Source: Martinezella lusitana (GTDB taxonomy: Bacteria; Pseudomonadota; Alphaproteobacteria; Rhizobiales; Rhizobiaceae). From it: DNA of 64,000 bases. Below the pieces are notes generated by a model, which worked only from the letters and a program-made list of their open reading frames with translations, did no database searches and was not told the origin of the DNA. The stretch's first letter is position 1. Each line of letters opens with the position of its first letter. The position numbers and the translations under genes were made by a program. The stretch is taken from positions 186,001-250,000 of the forward strand of contig NZ_JACHBG010000002.1 in assembly GCF_014207095.1 (NCBI RefSeq), given 5' to 3'. Positions 9,093 to 17,840 of the stretch are shown in pieces.

Positions 9093-9734
9093 TCAATTCC
9101 ATATGAGTTGCGCGCGGATCAGGCCGCGCAGGGAGTTCCCGACGTAAAGGGTATGATCTTTCAGGTCGTCAAGCCGGATGCGGCCGACGCGAGCTTTGCG
9201 CTGGCAGATGAGCTCGGTGCGCAGCACGCCAGCAAGCAGGCCCGAGGAAATCGGCGGGGTGCGCAGCTTGTCCGGGTCATCCACGATGAAAACGGACGTG
9301 ATCGTCCCCTCGCAAACCTCGTCCTTCTCATTGAGCAGCAGCACTTCTTCCGCCTCGTCCGGCCTATATTCCGCGCGCGCCGCTTCATAGACGCCACGGC
9401 GGGTGGTCTTGACGCGCAACAGCTTGTCGGAGGAATCGAGCCGTGTGGCAGCAATGCGGACACGCCAGACCGTGTCGTGCAAAAGCGGAACGAACGGCGT
9501 CGTCGTCACCTGCGTTTGGCCCTCGCGGTCCAGCGTCAGGCGAACTCTCAAGGGTACGGCGGCACCGGCGACGGCTTCCTCCAACTTTCCAAGGACGTTC
9601 TTCGGGGTTGAGAAGCCAAGGCGCCGGGCGGAGCGCTGCAGCCGGGCGAGATGCAGGCGCAGACGCACAAAGCCCGTTTCAGGCTCGTAACGGAGCGTCT
9701 CGATGAGGGAAAAATCCTCTAGCGGTCGATCCAT
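9093..9734 (-). CDS. pabC: Aminodeoxychorismate lyase-like class IV aminotransferase
   Basis: 213 residues, starting at the ATG at 9734, which lies inside the end of pabB (16-base overlap, so likely translational coupling). PabC removes pyruvate from aminodeoxychorismate to give p-aminobenzoate for folate. The PLP-type pattern is visible: LLRVKTTRRGVYEAARAEY with the candidate Schiff-base Lys, EVLLLNEKDEVCEGTITSVF, and SGLLAGVLR near the C-terminus. It is shorter than E. coli PabC. The role rests largely on the overlap with pabB; a general class IV enzyme is the alternative. Confidence 0.88.
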   Translation of the reverse strand: MDRPLEDFSLIETLRYEPETGFVRLRLHLARLQRSARRLGFSTPKNVLGKLEEAVAGAAVPLRVRLTLDREGQTQVTTTPFVPLLHDTVWRVRIAATRLDSSDKLLRVKTTRRGVYEAARAEYRPDEAEEVLLLNEKDEVCEGTITSVFIVDDPDKLRTPPISSGLLAGVLRTELICQRKARVGRIRLDDLKDHTLYVGNSLRGLIRAQLIWN

Positions 9735-10879
9735 CTGTCCCCCACGGCGAAGCGCGCCTTCAGGAGGCATTCCTCGTATTCCGCTTCCGCCGTCGAATCG
9801 AAGACGATGCCTCCGCCGACATTGAACACCGCGCGGCCGTCTTCGAAAAGCGTGATCGTGCGGATCGCCACCGAAAAACGTATGGCGCCGGTTGGGGAAA
9901 TCATGCCGATCGCGCCGCAATAGGCGTCGCGGGGACTATCCTCGAGCTTATGCAGGATTTCCATCGCCCACATCTTCGGCGCGCCGGTGATCGAGCCGCA
10001 GGGAAAGAGCGCTGCGAACAGGTCGCGAATGGTCATACCCGGCAACAGTTTCGCCTGCACATGGCTCACCATCTGGTGCAGGGTGGGATAGGTCTCGATC
10101 TCGAACAGCTTGGGCACATCGAGTGTGCCCACCTCGGTGACGCGGGAGATGTCGTTGCGCAGGAGATCGACGATCATCCGGTTTTCGGCTTGCGTCTTCT
10201 CGTCGGCGAGCATCGCGGCGATGATCGCGTCGTCCTCGGCTGCATTCGCGCCGCGCTTGGCCGTGCCCTTCATCGGGTGCGTCTCGATCCAGCCCTCTTC
10301 ATCGGTTCGGAAGAAGAGCTCCGGCGAGCGCGAGAGGATGATCGGGCCGCCGAGATCGACGAGCGCGCCGTATTTCACAGGCTGCCGCTCGATCAGCGAC
10401 CAGAAGGCGGCTTGCGCGTCGCCGTTCCAGCGGGCATGGATCGGCATGGTGAGGTTTGCCTGATAGCAGTCTCCGAGCCGAAGGTGCTCGTGCAGGCGGT
10501 CGAATCTCTCTTTATATGTCGGGAAATCCCATGCGGCTCTCGGCTCGGTCAGGAATTCCTGGTTTTCCGGGCGTTGCATCCGCTGACTCAGCGGATGATC
10601 GTCGGCTGCCGGGGCGTCGAAGACGCCGAAGCACAGCAGCGGCGTCTCGCGGTTCTCTTCGGCAAAAGCCGCAAGCTTTTCCTCAAAGAGGTAGCCTGCT
10701 TCGTAGGCCATATAGCCCGCCAGCCATTTTCCCGCCTGCCGGGCTCTCTCCATCCGATCCAGTGCATCGAAGAATTCCGCGCATGTCCGTGCCGTGATGA
10801 TCTCCGTCGGTTCGGCGAAGATCATCATCTGTCCTGTGCTGTCATCCCTGAAAAGGACGTAGGGTCGGGCATCGGCCAT
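9719..10879 (-). CDS. pabB: Aminodeoxychorismate synthase component I
   Basis: 386 residues of chorismate-binding type with MKGTAKRG, NRMIVDLLRNDISRV and FPCGSITGAPK in order. It aminates chorismate to aminodeoxychorismate with the glutaminase PabA, which is not in this window. It lacks an N-terminal glutaminase domain and is at the short end for the family. It begins 24 bases after pepF and overlaps pabC, so pepF-pabB-pabC-yciI is probably one transcript. Confidence 0.94.
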   Translation of the reverse strand: MADARPYVLFRDDSTGQMMIFAEPTEIITARTCAEFFDALDRMERARQAGKWLAGYMAYEAGYLFEEKLAAFAEENRETPLLCFGVFDAPAADDHPLSQRMQRPENQEFLTEPRAAWDFPTYKERFDRLHEHLRLGDCYQANLTMPIHARWNGDAQAAFWSLIERQPVKYGALVDLGGPIILSRSPELFFRTDEEGWIETHPMKGTAKRGANAAEDDAIIAAMLADEKTQAENRMIVDLLRNDISRVTEVGTLDVPKLFEIETYPTLHQMVSHVQAKLLPGMTIRDLFAALFPCGSITGAPKMWAMEILHKLEDSPRDAYCGAIGMISPTGAIRFSVAIRTITLFEDGRAVFNVGGGIVFDSTAEAEYEECLLKARFAVGDRWIDR

Positions 10880-10903
10880 GGCGCGGTTCTTTGCCGATCT
10901 GGG

Positions 10904-12754
10904 TTACAGATCCTTATCTAGTGCTTCCAGCTCGTCGATCAGCCCTTCGATCATCGACAATCCCTTGCTCCAGAACGACGGATCGGTCGCGTCGAGGCCG
11001 AAAGGCTTCAGGAGTTCGGAGTGATGCTTGGTGCCGCCGGCCTTCAGAAGCTCGAAATACTTCTCCTGGAAGCCCTTTTCGGCATTGCGGTAGACCGCAT
11101 AGAGCGAGTTTACGAGGCAATCGCCGAAGGCATAGGCGTAGACATAAAAGGGCGAGTGGATGAAGTGAGGGATGTAGGCCCAGTAGGTCTCATAGCCCTC
11201 GGAGATCTTGATCGCCGGTCCGAGGCTTTCTGCCTGCACGGAAAGCCACAAAGCATTGATGTCGTCAGCAGTCAGCTCGCCGTTCTTGCGGGCGGTATGC
11301 ACCTTGCGCTCGAATTCGTAGAAGGCGATCTGGCGCACGACCGTATTGATCATGTCCTCGACCTTCTGGGCAAGCATCGCCTTGCGCTCGCGCTTGTCGG
11401 TGGTCTTGTCGAGGAGCGCGCGGAAAGTCAGCATCTCACCGAAGACGGACGCCGTCTCGGCCAGCGTCAGCGGTGTCTGGCACATCAGCGCGCCCTGACC
11501 GCCGGCCAGCACCTGATGCACGCCGTGGCCGAGTTCGTGCGCAAGCGTCATCACATCACGCGGCTTGCCCATGTAGTTGACGAGCACATAGGGATGGGCT
11601 GACGGCACGGTCGGATGCGCGAACGCACCCGGCGCCTTGCCCGGGCGTACCGGTGCATCGATCCACTCTTCATCGAAGAAGCGCTTAGCGATATCGGCCA
11701 TTTCGGGCGCGAAGCTGCCGTAGGCAGACAGAACCGTTTCCTTGGCGTCGACCCAGGGGATCAGCGCATTGGGCGTTTCCGGCAGCGGCGCGTTGCGGTC
11801 CCAGAAGTTCATCTGGTCCATGCCGAGCCACTTGGCCTTCATCTTGTAATAGCGGTGCGAAAGGCGCGGATAGGCGTCGCGCACGGCAGCTGCCAAGGCG
11901 TCGACGACCTCGCGCTCGACGCGGTTTGCCAGATGTCTGCTGTCGGCGATGTCTTCGAAGCCGCGCCAGCGGTCGGAAATCTCCTTGTCCTTGGCGAGCG
12001 TATTGGTGATCAGCGTGAAGGTGCGCAGATTGGCCTTGAAGGTTTCGGCCAGCGCCATCGCGGCCTTGCGACGCGCTTCCGGATCCTTCTCCTGCAGCAT
12101 GTTCAGCGCGACTTCCAGCGGATGCTTTTCGCCGTCGATCTCGAAGCGCAGCTCGGCCATCGTCTCGTCAAACAGCCGGTTGAAGGCGGCGGCACTGGTC
12201 ATGGACTTCTCGAGGAACAGCTGCTCAAGCTTGTCGTCGAGCTGATGCGGCTTGTCCTTGCGCAGGTCGACGATCCAGGGGCGGTAGTGGCCAGCGGTTG
12301 CGTCGTTCGCCATGCAGGCATCCATGACGGCGTCATCGATGCGGTTCAGTTCCAGCGAGAAGAACAGCAGGTGGGCGGCGTAGTCAGTCAGTCGCGTCTG
12401 TACATCGCCATAGAGCTTGCCGTTGGCGGGATCGCTGGTGTTGGAAAAATAGGTAAGGCCTGCGAAAGAGCCGAGACGGCCCATAATGTCATCGAGCGCC
12501 TCATATTCTTTGATGGCCGCGCCGATTCCCGCTTCACCGGTCTTGCCAGCGGCATCTGCAAGCTTGCCCTTCCATTTTTCCTCAAAGGCAACAGCCAGCC
12601 TGCCGGCCTTTTCCATGTCGCCCAGGAATTCCGGCGAAGTCGCAGATGGATAGAGGTCGCTGAGCTTCCAGGCCGGCAGCTCTCCGAGCGCGTTGTCGGC
12701 GGCTGCCTGGCTTACTGCGAAGTTAAGGGATTGACGGAGCGAGGTCGGGCTCAT
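10904..12754 (-). CDS. pepF: Oligoendopeptidase F (M3 metallopeptidase)
   Basis: 616 residues. The zinc motif HELGH occurs in MTLAHELGHGVHQVLAGGQG, with the downstream Glu in ETASVFGEM, as in M3B peptidases. The N-terminal helical region (about 20-200) matches PepF/M3. It degrades short peptides in the cytoplasm. It is first in a run of four close minus-strand genes ending in yciI, and its upstream gap of about 220 bases separates it from a divergent response regulator gene. Confidence 0.95.
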   Translation of the reverse strand: MSPTSLRQSLNFAVSQAAADNALGELPAWKLSDLYPSATSPEFLGDMEKAGRLAVAFEEKWKGKLADAAGKTGEAGIGAAIKEYEALDDIMGRLGSFAGLTYFSNTSDPANGKLYGDVQTRLTDYAAHLLFFSLELNRIDDAVMDACMANDATAGHYRPWIVDLRKDKPHQLDDKLEQLFLEKSMTSAAAFNRLFDETMAELRFEIDGEKHPLEVALNMLQEKDPEARRKAAMALAETFKANLRTFTLITNTLAKDKEISDRWRGFEDIADSRHLANRVEREVVDALAAAVRDAYPRLSHRYYKMKAKWLGMDQMNFWDRNAPLPETPNALIPWVDAKETVLSAYGSFAPEMADIAKRFFDEEWIDAPVRPGKAPGAFAHPTVPSAHPYVLVNYMGKPRDVMTLAHELGHGVHQVLAGGQGALMCQTPLTLAETASVFGEMLTFRALLDKTTDKRERKAMLAQKVEDMINTVVRQIAFYEFERKVHTARKNGELTADDINALWLSVQAESLGPAIKISEGYETYWAYIPHFIHSPFYVYAYAFGDCLVNSLYAVYRNAEKGFQEKYFELLKAGGTKHHSELLKPFGLDATDPSFWSKGLSMIEGLIDELEALDKDL

Positions 12755-12975
12755 GGGCGATATTTCCTCTGCTTTATTATTTCGGAACGTCCGGTTCGTT
12801 CGTGTCTATTCGGCTGGAAAGCCTGTCGCAAGGCCTGATTTTCCTGCACCGGCGGGTTGAATCATAGGCCAGGATACATTCGTCACAATGATTAAAATGC
12901 AATGATTTGGCAAAACTTCATGTTCAAGCCTTTCTGCGAGTGTCTGCGTCAGGTTTCGCATGAAGTGAGGCACCA

Positions 12976-14556
12976 ATGACCGTTTATAGTGGCGCCAAGG
13001 TTGGCGCGCAGATTCTCGTTGTTGAGGATGATCCGATTCAACGCCGTCTGCTGAAAAATGCCATCGAGCGGCACGGACACGTTGCCCATCTGGCAGAGAA
13101 TGGCCGTTTCGGCCTTGAAGTTTTGAAGCGCAACAGCGAGCAGATCAACGTGATCGTGCTCGATCTCATGATGCCGGAAATGAACGGCATCGAGTTTCTG
13201 GGTGCGCTGAACGATATGGGGATCGATCTGCCTGTGATCGTGCAAACGGGGCAGGGCGGCATCGACACCGTGGTGCAGGCCATGCGGGCCGGCGCCTTCG
13301 ATTTTGTCGTCAAGCCGGTATCTCCGGAACGCATAGCTGCGTCCATTGCCAATGCGCTCAAGCTCGATCAGCGTGAGGCGAAGGCTCGTGCCGGGCGCAA
13401 GTCGCGCTCCAGCGCCATCACCTTCGACGACATCGTCTCGGCAAGCCCGGCGATGATGCGCGTGCTCGATCTCGCCCATCGTGCGGCGCAATCGAATATC
13501 CCCGTCGTGCTGGAAGGCGAGTCCGGCGTCGGCAAGGAACTTGTCGCCCGCGCCATCCAGGCCGGCAGCGACCGCGCCGGCAAGCCGTTCGTCACCGTGA
13601 ACTGCGGCGCGATCCCGCACAACCTTGTCGAAAGTATCCTCTTCGGACACGAGAAGGGCGCATTCACAGGAGCGGCCGAACGCCACGTCGGTAAATTCAT
13701 GGAGGCCGATGGCGGTACGCTGTTCCTCGACGAGATTGGCGATCTGCCACTGGAAGTCCAGGTGAAGCTGCTGCGCGCCGTGCAGCAGGGCGAGATCGAG
13801 ACCGTCGGCGCGCGCGTCGCGCAGAAGGTCAACGTCCGGCTGATTTCGGCGACCAACAAGGACCTGATCGAAGAGGTCAAGGCCGGCCGGTTCCGCGAGG
13901 ATCTCTACTACCGCTTGAACGTTTTCCCGATCACCATGCCGGCGTTGCGCCGTCGCAAGGAAGACATTCCGCATCTGGCACGTGCCTTCGCCGATCGTTT
14001 CGCAGTCGAGCAGCGACTCGACTATTCGCTCTCGATCAGCAACAGCGCGCTTGCTCTGCTGACGGCCTATGACTGGCCCGGCAACATCCGCCAGCTGGAA
14101 AATGCCGTGTTCCGCGCGGTCGTTCTTTCCGAAGGGCCGGAGCTGCAGGATACCGATTTTCCGCAGATCGCCGCGCAATTGCCGGGCTATTTCTCCGGCG
14201 AACAGCCAACGTTAGTTGTGGATAATTCCCACGCTTACGCTGGCGAAACCGCGACGGAAGAGCGGACGGAACGCAGCATGCGCGTTGTTCCATCCGAGGC
14301 GGTTGCAACCTCTCTGCATTCCGGAGGTGACGCTCTATCGGGTGCCTCCGACAATGTCATCGTCAGCACCAATATATCGGGCGATGTTCGAAAACTGGCT
14401 GATGTCGAGGAGGAACTGATCCGATTCGCCCTGAAATTCTATCGCGGCCAGATGAGCCAGGTCGCACGGAAACTGGGAATCGGCCGCTCAACTCTCTATC
14501 GCAAGTTGAAGGATTACGGGATAGACCCGGATGACCCGCAGAAAAGCGCGGCGTAA
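12976..14556 (+). CDS. Orphan sigma-54-dependent response regulator (NtrC family)
   Basis: 526 residues. Receiver domain (about 12-130) with acidic pocket VVEDD, phospho-acceptor Asp63 in IVLDLMMPEM, and the KP motif (VVKPVSPERI). AAA+ sigma-54 domain (about 150-390) with Walker A GESGVGKE, the sigma-54 contact loop GAFTGA and Walker B GTLFLDEIGDLP. Linker, then a Fis-type helix-turn-helix (MSQVARKLGIGRSTLYRKLKDYGI, about 490-515). No histidine kinase gene is adjacent, so its signal is unknown. The Rhizobiaceae NtrC-like fold is certain; the regulon is not. Confidence 0.95.
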   Translation: MTVYSGAKVGAQILVVEDDPIQRRLLKNAIERHGHVAHLAENGRFGLEVLKRNSEQINVIVLDLMMPEMNGIEFLGALNDMGIDLPVIVQTGQGGIDTVVQAMRAGAFDFVVKPVSPERIAASIANALKLDQREAKARAGRKSRSSAITFDDIVSASPAMMRVLDLAHRAAQSNIPVVLEGESGVGKELVARAIQAGSDRAGKPFVTVNCGAIPHNLVESILFGHEKGAFTGAAERHVGKFMEADGGTLFLDEIGDLPLEVQVKLLRAVQQGEIETVGARVAQKVNVRLISATNKDLIEEVKAGRFREDLYYRLNVFPITMPALRRRKEDIPHLARAFADRFAVEQRLDYSLSISNSALALLTAYDWPGNIRQLENAVFRAVVLSEGPELQDTDFPQIAAQLPGYFSGEQPTLVVDNSHAYAGETATEERTERSMRVVPSEAVATSLHSGGDALSGASDNVIVSTNISGDVRKLADVEEELIRFALKFYRGQMSQVARKLGIGRSTLYRKLKDYGIDPDDPQKSAA

Positions 14557-14562
14557 AGGGAT

Positions 14563-14577
14563 GCTTAACGTTTAAGC
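14563..14577. repeat. Short palindrome after the response regulator gene
   Basis: GCTTAA-CGT-TTAAGC lies 6 bases past the stop of the regulator gene and is followed by a T-rich stretch (CATATTTTG). It could be a weak terminator or a protein-binding site. The stem is short and A+T-rich. Confidence 0.35.
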
Positions 14578-14646
14578 AAGCATATTTTGTTACCCGTCGT
14601 AAAGCACTTGTTAGTGCATCGTTCACCATGTATGAAGAGGGCGACC

Positions 14647-14748
14647 ATGTGTGGCATTTTTGCCATCGTGTCACCGCAATTGACAGCCATTTGGAACACG
14701 ATGCGACATTGTCTGTCGGACGGGGATCGAATTGCCGAATTTGAGTAG
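14647..14748 (+). CDS. Candidate 33-residue leader ORF beginning MCGIFAIV
   Basis: A small ORF with GAGGG 5-6 bases before its ATG. Its first residues, MCGIFAIVS, match the start of class II glutamine amidotransferases, where Cys2 is the nucleophile. The rest (about 24 residues, ending AEFE) shows nothing. It overlaps the TTG start of the following DUF882 gene by 17 bases, so it could couple translation of that gene. It may instead be a decayed fragment or chance. Confidence 0.3.
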   Translation: MCGIFAIVSPQLTAIWNTMRHCLSDGDRIAEFE

Positions 14749-16690
14749 AAATACCAAGCCTAATAGCTTGAGCCGGCTTTCTGTGTGCTCGAATCTATTC
14801 AGCAAGGTGGCCAAGGTTGCAGCCGTTGGCCTCCTTGCTTTGGCCGTTTCTACACCTGTATTCGTCAGCACTCCCTCGCAGGCGGGCGGCGAAACCCGCA
14901 GCCTGAAGATCTATTACGTCCACACCGGCGAAAAGGCCGTCATCACCTACAAGCGCAATGGCAAGTTCGATCCGGATGGTCTGGAAAAGCTGAACCGCAT
15001 CCTGCGCGACTGGCGCAAGAACCAGCCGACCAAGATGAACCCGCGCCTGTTCGACCTGATCTGGGAAGCCTATCGCGAAAGCGGTTCGCACGAATTCATC
15101 TACGTGATCTGTGGTTTTCGGTCTCCGGGCACCAACGAGATGCTGCGCACGCGCTCCTCCCATACCGGTGTTGCCAAGAAAAGCCAGCACATGCTCGGCA
15201 ATGCGATGGATTTCTATCTTCCGGACGTCAAGCTTTCCAAGCTGCGCGAAATCGGCATGAAGCTTCAAGAGGGTGGCGTCGGTTACTATCCGACCTCCGG
15301 TTCGCCCTTCGTGCACATGGACGTCGGCGGCGTGCGCGCGTGGCCGCGCATGGATCGCCAGGATCTGGTTCGGCTATTCCCGAACGGCAAGACGATGCAT
15401 ATTCCAGCCGATGGCCGGCCGTTGCCGGGCTATCAGGAAGCGGTTGCCGATTATAAGCGCCGCATGTCATCAGACATTCAGATCGCCAGCTCTTCTTCGC
15501 CTCGTCGTGGCTTCTTCGCCCGCCTGTTCGGTATCGGCGGCGGTGCGGATGAGGAAGAGGACAATGCGGAAAGCGGCGTAGCAGCGGCGCCTGTGGCTGT
15601 CGCTTCGGCTAGCCGCAAGGGCCAGCCGGCTCCGGCTGCCTCCGACGATGGCGATGATAGCGCGCCGGTTCAGGCCGAAACCAAGCCTCAGGTTCGGGTT
15701 GCCAGCGTGAATGCACCCGTTCCGCAAGTTCGTCCGGCTTTCAGCAATCAGACTGCAGGCAGCGAGGTTGCGTCAGCTCTCGTATCGCAGCCGAGCAACG
15801 ATGCTCAGGCGGCGCTTGCCGCGGCTATGCCTGAAGCCAACGACCAGCCGCAATATGCCGATCTGCGCTCCTATCGTGTGCCGGTGCCTTCGTTGCTTGA
15901 GCGCCGGGCGCCCGGCGACGCCGAAGTCGCATCCGCCGAAGCTGATATGAGGGGGCAGATTGCAGCCGTTCCTCTGCCGGTGCAGCGTCCCGAAGTCGCC
16001 GAGAGTCTGCTGGCTTCTGCCAATGTCGATCAGGAAGCCATGGATGATCAGGCGGATGCGAACACGCTCTCGCCTTCGATCATCGCTGCGCTCGAGCAGA
16101 GCCGGCCGGATCGGTCTGACGTCAATGTTGCCGCCGCGGTGACCCCGCCGCTCAACAATGTTGCGTCGAAGGATGAGATTGCGCAGGCGAACAATGGCGC
16201 CATTGACAACAGCGCGGCACAGGCGATCGCGTCCGTTCTGCCGCAGCAGAGGCCGGCGCAGCAAATGCCGATGCAGGTGGCCGCACTGGCGCCGATCCGC
16301 AATGAGGTCAAGGCAACCAGCCGTCGCTTCAACGATAATTTCGATGCAGCACGGCCGCAGGAGCGTCCGATCGCAGCGGGCATTCCCGCCAAGGGCGGCC
16401 GCCCGAACAAGCAGGATGCGGTCGATGCGGATGCTGGCCATGCAACGATCACGACTGCGCCGAAGCTGACGGAAAAGATGATTTCCCAGTGGGCGATCGC
16501 CAAGGCTCGCGTCGAGATCGTCAACCGTCCGGTCAAGGCGCCACGTTTCGTAAGCCCGGCACTTCGGGCCCAGCCGACGGCCGTCTATACGGATGGCTTC
16601 AAGATGCAGACAGCATCGATTGATCCGGAGCGTTTCAGCGGTTCGGCCGTGAACTTCCTTCAGGTGAAGAAGTTCAACTCGGTCGAATAG
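14732..16690 (+). CDS. Exported DUF882 / M15-like cell-wall protein
   Basis: 652 residues from a TTG at 14732 (GGGGAT upstream); later TTG codons are alternatives. A hydrophobic signal (about 24-50, cleavage near SQAGG) leads to a DUF882 (YcbK-like) domain, residues about 55-230. This has an M15-type zinc pattern: CGFRSPGTN, SQHMLGNAMDFY (His and Asp ligands) and FVHMDVG (third His). YcbK-type proteins are thought to act on peptidoglycan cross-links. The remaining 400 residues are low-complexity, Ala/Gln/Pro-rich and probably disordered, ending in a more ordered stretch (MISQWAIAKARVEIVNRP). The long tail is unusual for the family. Confidence 0.85.
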   Translation: MPNLSRNTKPNSLSRLSVCSNLFSKVAKVAAVGLLALAVSTPVFVSTPSQAGGETRSLKIYYVHTGEKAVITYKRNGKFDPDGLEKLNRILRDWRKNQPTKMNPRLFDLIWEAYRESGSHEFIYVICGFRSPGTNEMLRTRSSHTGVAKKSQHMLGNAMDFYLPDVKLSKLREIGMKLQEGGVGYYPTSGSPFVHMDVGGVRAWPRMDRQDLVRLFPNGKTMHIPADGRPLPGYQEAVADYKRRMSSDIQIASSSSPRRGFFARLFGIGGGADEEEDNAESGVAAAPVAVASASRKGQPAPAASDDGDDSAPVQAETKPQVRVASVNAPVPQVRPAFSNQTAGSEVASALVSQPSNDAQAALAAAMPEANDQPQYADLRSYRVPVPSLLERRAPGDAEVASAEADMRGQIAAVPLPVQRPEVAESLLASANVDQEAMDDQADANTLSPSIIAALEQSRPDRSDVNVAAAVTPPLNNVASKDEIAQANNGAIDNSAAQAIASVLPQQRPAQQMPMQVAALAPIRNEVKATSRRFNDNFDAARPQERPIAAGIPAKGGRPNKQDAVDADAGHATITTAPKLTEKMISQWAIAKARVEIVNRPVKAPRFVSPALRAQPTAVYTDGFKMQTASIDPERFSGSAVNFLQVKKFNSVE

Positions 16691-16714
16691 TAAAGACCGC
16701 ATTCTGGCATTCAG

Positions 16715-16738
16715 GGAGCCCGCTTGGGCTCCTTTTTT
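16715..16738 (+). terminator. Rho-independent terminator of the DUF882 gene
   Basis: Stem GGAGCCC/GGGCTCC, loop GCTT, then six T. It lies 24 bases past the stop. Confidence 0.92.
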
Positions 16739-16806
16739 ATGTCGCTATGCCATGTAGTATTGCATGCAGCTACATCGATGCAGAAGTATCGCGACCGAAC
16801 TCTTCC

Positions 16807-16900
16807 AGAGCAACTGCAGCAGAAACTCTCAGTGAATTTGCGGAGAAACAAAGAGATAGAGCATTTCCGGAACTTTGTCGAGGACAGGGATGCTTTAGAC
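16807..16900. repeat. Dispersed intergenic repeat, copy 1
   Basis: Starts AGAGCAACTGCAG, contains AAACAAAGAGATAGAGC (16846-16862) and ends in CTTTAGAC. The 17-base core is identical in the copy at about 32410. The right part carries an imperfect hairpin (GAGCATTTCC ... GGGATGCTTTAG). Confidence 0.7.
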
Positions 16901-17060
16901 GGAAGCCTCCCGGCTTAACGCTAGGCGCCCAGCGCAAATAATAGCCCCAACCCATTTAGATTATTGTGCTGCTTCCTTTGTTCGGTAGTAATATTGACTT
17001 AATTTTATTTAATATTGCATAGCTGCTGCAGAAAATATCAGGGGTGGGCATTTTCAGCTT

Positions 17061-17675
17061 ATGCGCAAGACGGCTGTTATTATCGGCAACGGAAAACTGC
17101 ATCGTGATCTATCCGAGATTGTGGATAGTGCGGAGTTCACGATGCGCTTCGACGAGCCTACGGCCTCGGCCGGCATGAGTGGGTCGCGCACGGACATCCT
17201 TGTGCTTGGAGCCGTTGGCGGAACGACGCAACGCGGGTCAGCCGCCCTATCTTTCCTTGAGAGCACTGCTTTCAAGGCTGCGGAGAAAATCGTGCTTGCC
17301 TGTCATCCCGAGAGTGTCCGCAAGCCTCGCCGCAGGTTGCGCTCCTTGTCGCCCCGCGAGCGGCGTGCGGGTGACTGGGTCAAACGCACGATTGAGCTCG
17401 TCGGGACCGCCGGCAAGGAAGTCCGCATCATGCCGCCGCAGTTTTACATTGACGGCTATGCGGAGCTCGGGGTTACCGGCTGCCGGATGCATCAGGCCTC
17501 TGTCAGCGCCGGATTCTTTGGTATCCGCTACGCACTTTCGACCCTGCCTGCCTGTGAATGGGAGGTGAAATTGTGCGGCTTCAGCTGGGAGGGAGCGACG
17601 CGCCATTCCTGGCCGGACGAGCGTCGCTGGGTCAGCGACAAGATCGCGAGCGGTCGAATCAGCATGCTTTTGTGA
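17061..17675 (+). CDS. GT29 (sialyltransferase)-like small protein
   Basis: 204 residues. The N-terminal VIIGNGKLHRDLSEIVDSAE followed by FTMRFDEP and then RTDILVLG resembles the nucleotide-sugar motif of GT29 proteins. Near the C-terminus GFFGIRYALS, KLCGFSW and HSWPDERRW look like the last sialyl motifs (His-x4-Glu). Related bacterial proteins are often named urease operon accessory protein, as I recall, without biochemical proof. Downstream neighbours are a GT25 enzyme and a polysaccharide deacetylase on the same strand, which supports a surface-glycan role. Upstream DNA is A+T-rich. Donor and acceptor are unknown. Confidence 0.6.
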   Translation: MRKTAVIIGNGKLHRDLSEIVDSAEFTMRFDEPTASAGMSGSRTDILVLGAVGGTTQRGSAALSFLESTAFKAAEKIVLACHPESVRKPRRRLRSLSPRERRAGDWVKRTIELVGTAGKEVRIMPPQFYIDGYAELGVTGCRMHQASVSAGFFGIRYALSTLPACEWEVKLCGFSWEGATRHSWPDERRWVSDKIASGRISMLL

Positions 17676-17840
17676 GGTTTGCCAATCCATCGCGAGACTA
17701 CATCTCGAGATGTGTCTCTATATCGCGTCATATATCAGGGTTGAATAAAAGGCGATTTTCAGTTTTGGCTCAGTTTTGCCTAATCTCGCTTTCATTCACG
17801 GTTGCTAGAGCCTGCTTCCACAATATCGGGGTTATATTTA

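Larger units (their letters stand above)
16691..17060. other. 370-base non-coding gap: terminator, repeat copy, A+T-rich segment
   Basis: From left to right it holds the terminator at 16715-16738, a dispersed repeat copy at about 16807-16900, and an A+T-rich stretch (about 16940-17040, TTAATTTTATTTAATATTG in part). The last precedes the GT29-like gene and may hold its promoter. I see no gene in it. Confidence 0.6.

Noticed and set aside
12949..14178. Large antisense frame (409 codons) opposite the response regulator gene
   Set aside because: It lies fully within a clear gene on the other strand. High G+C codon bias opens such shadow frames, and it has no recognisable domain.
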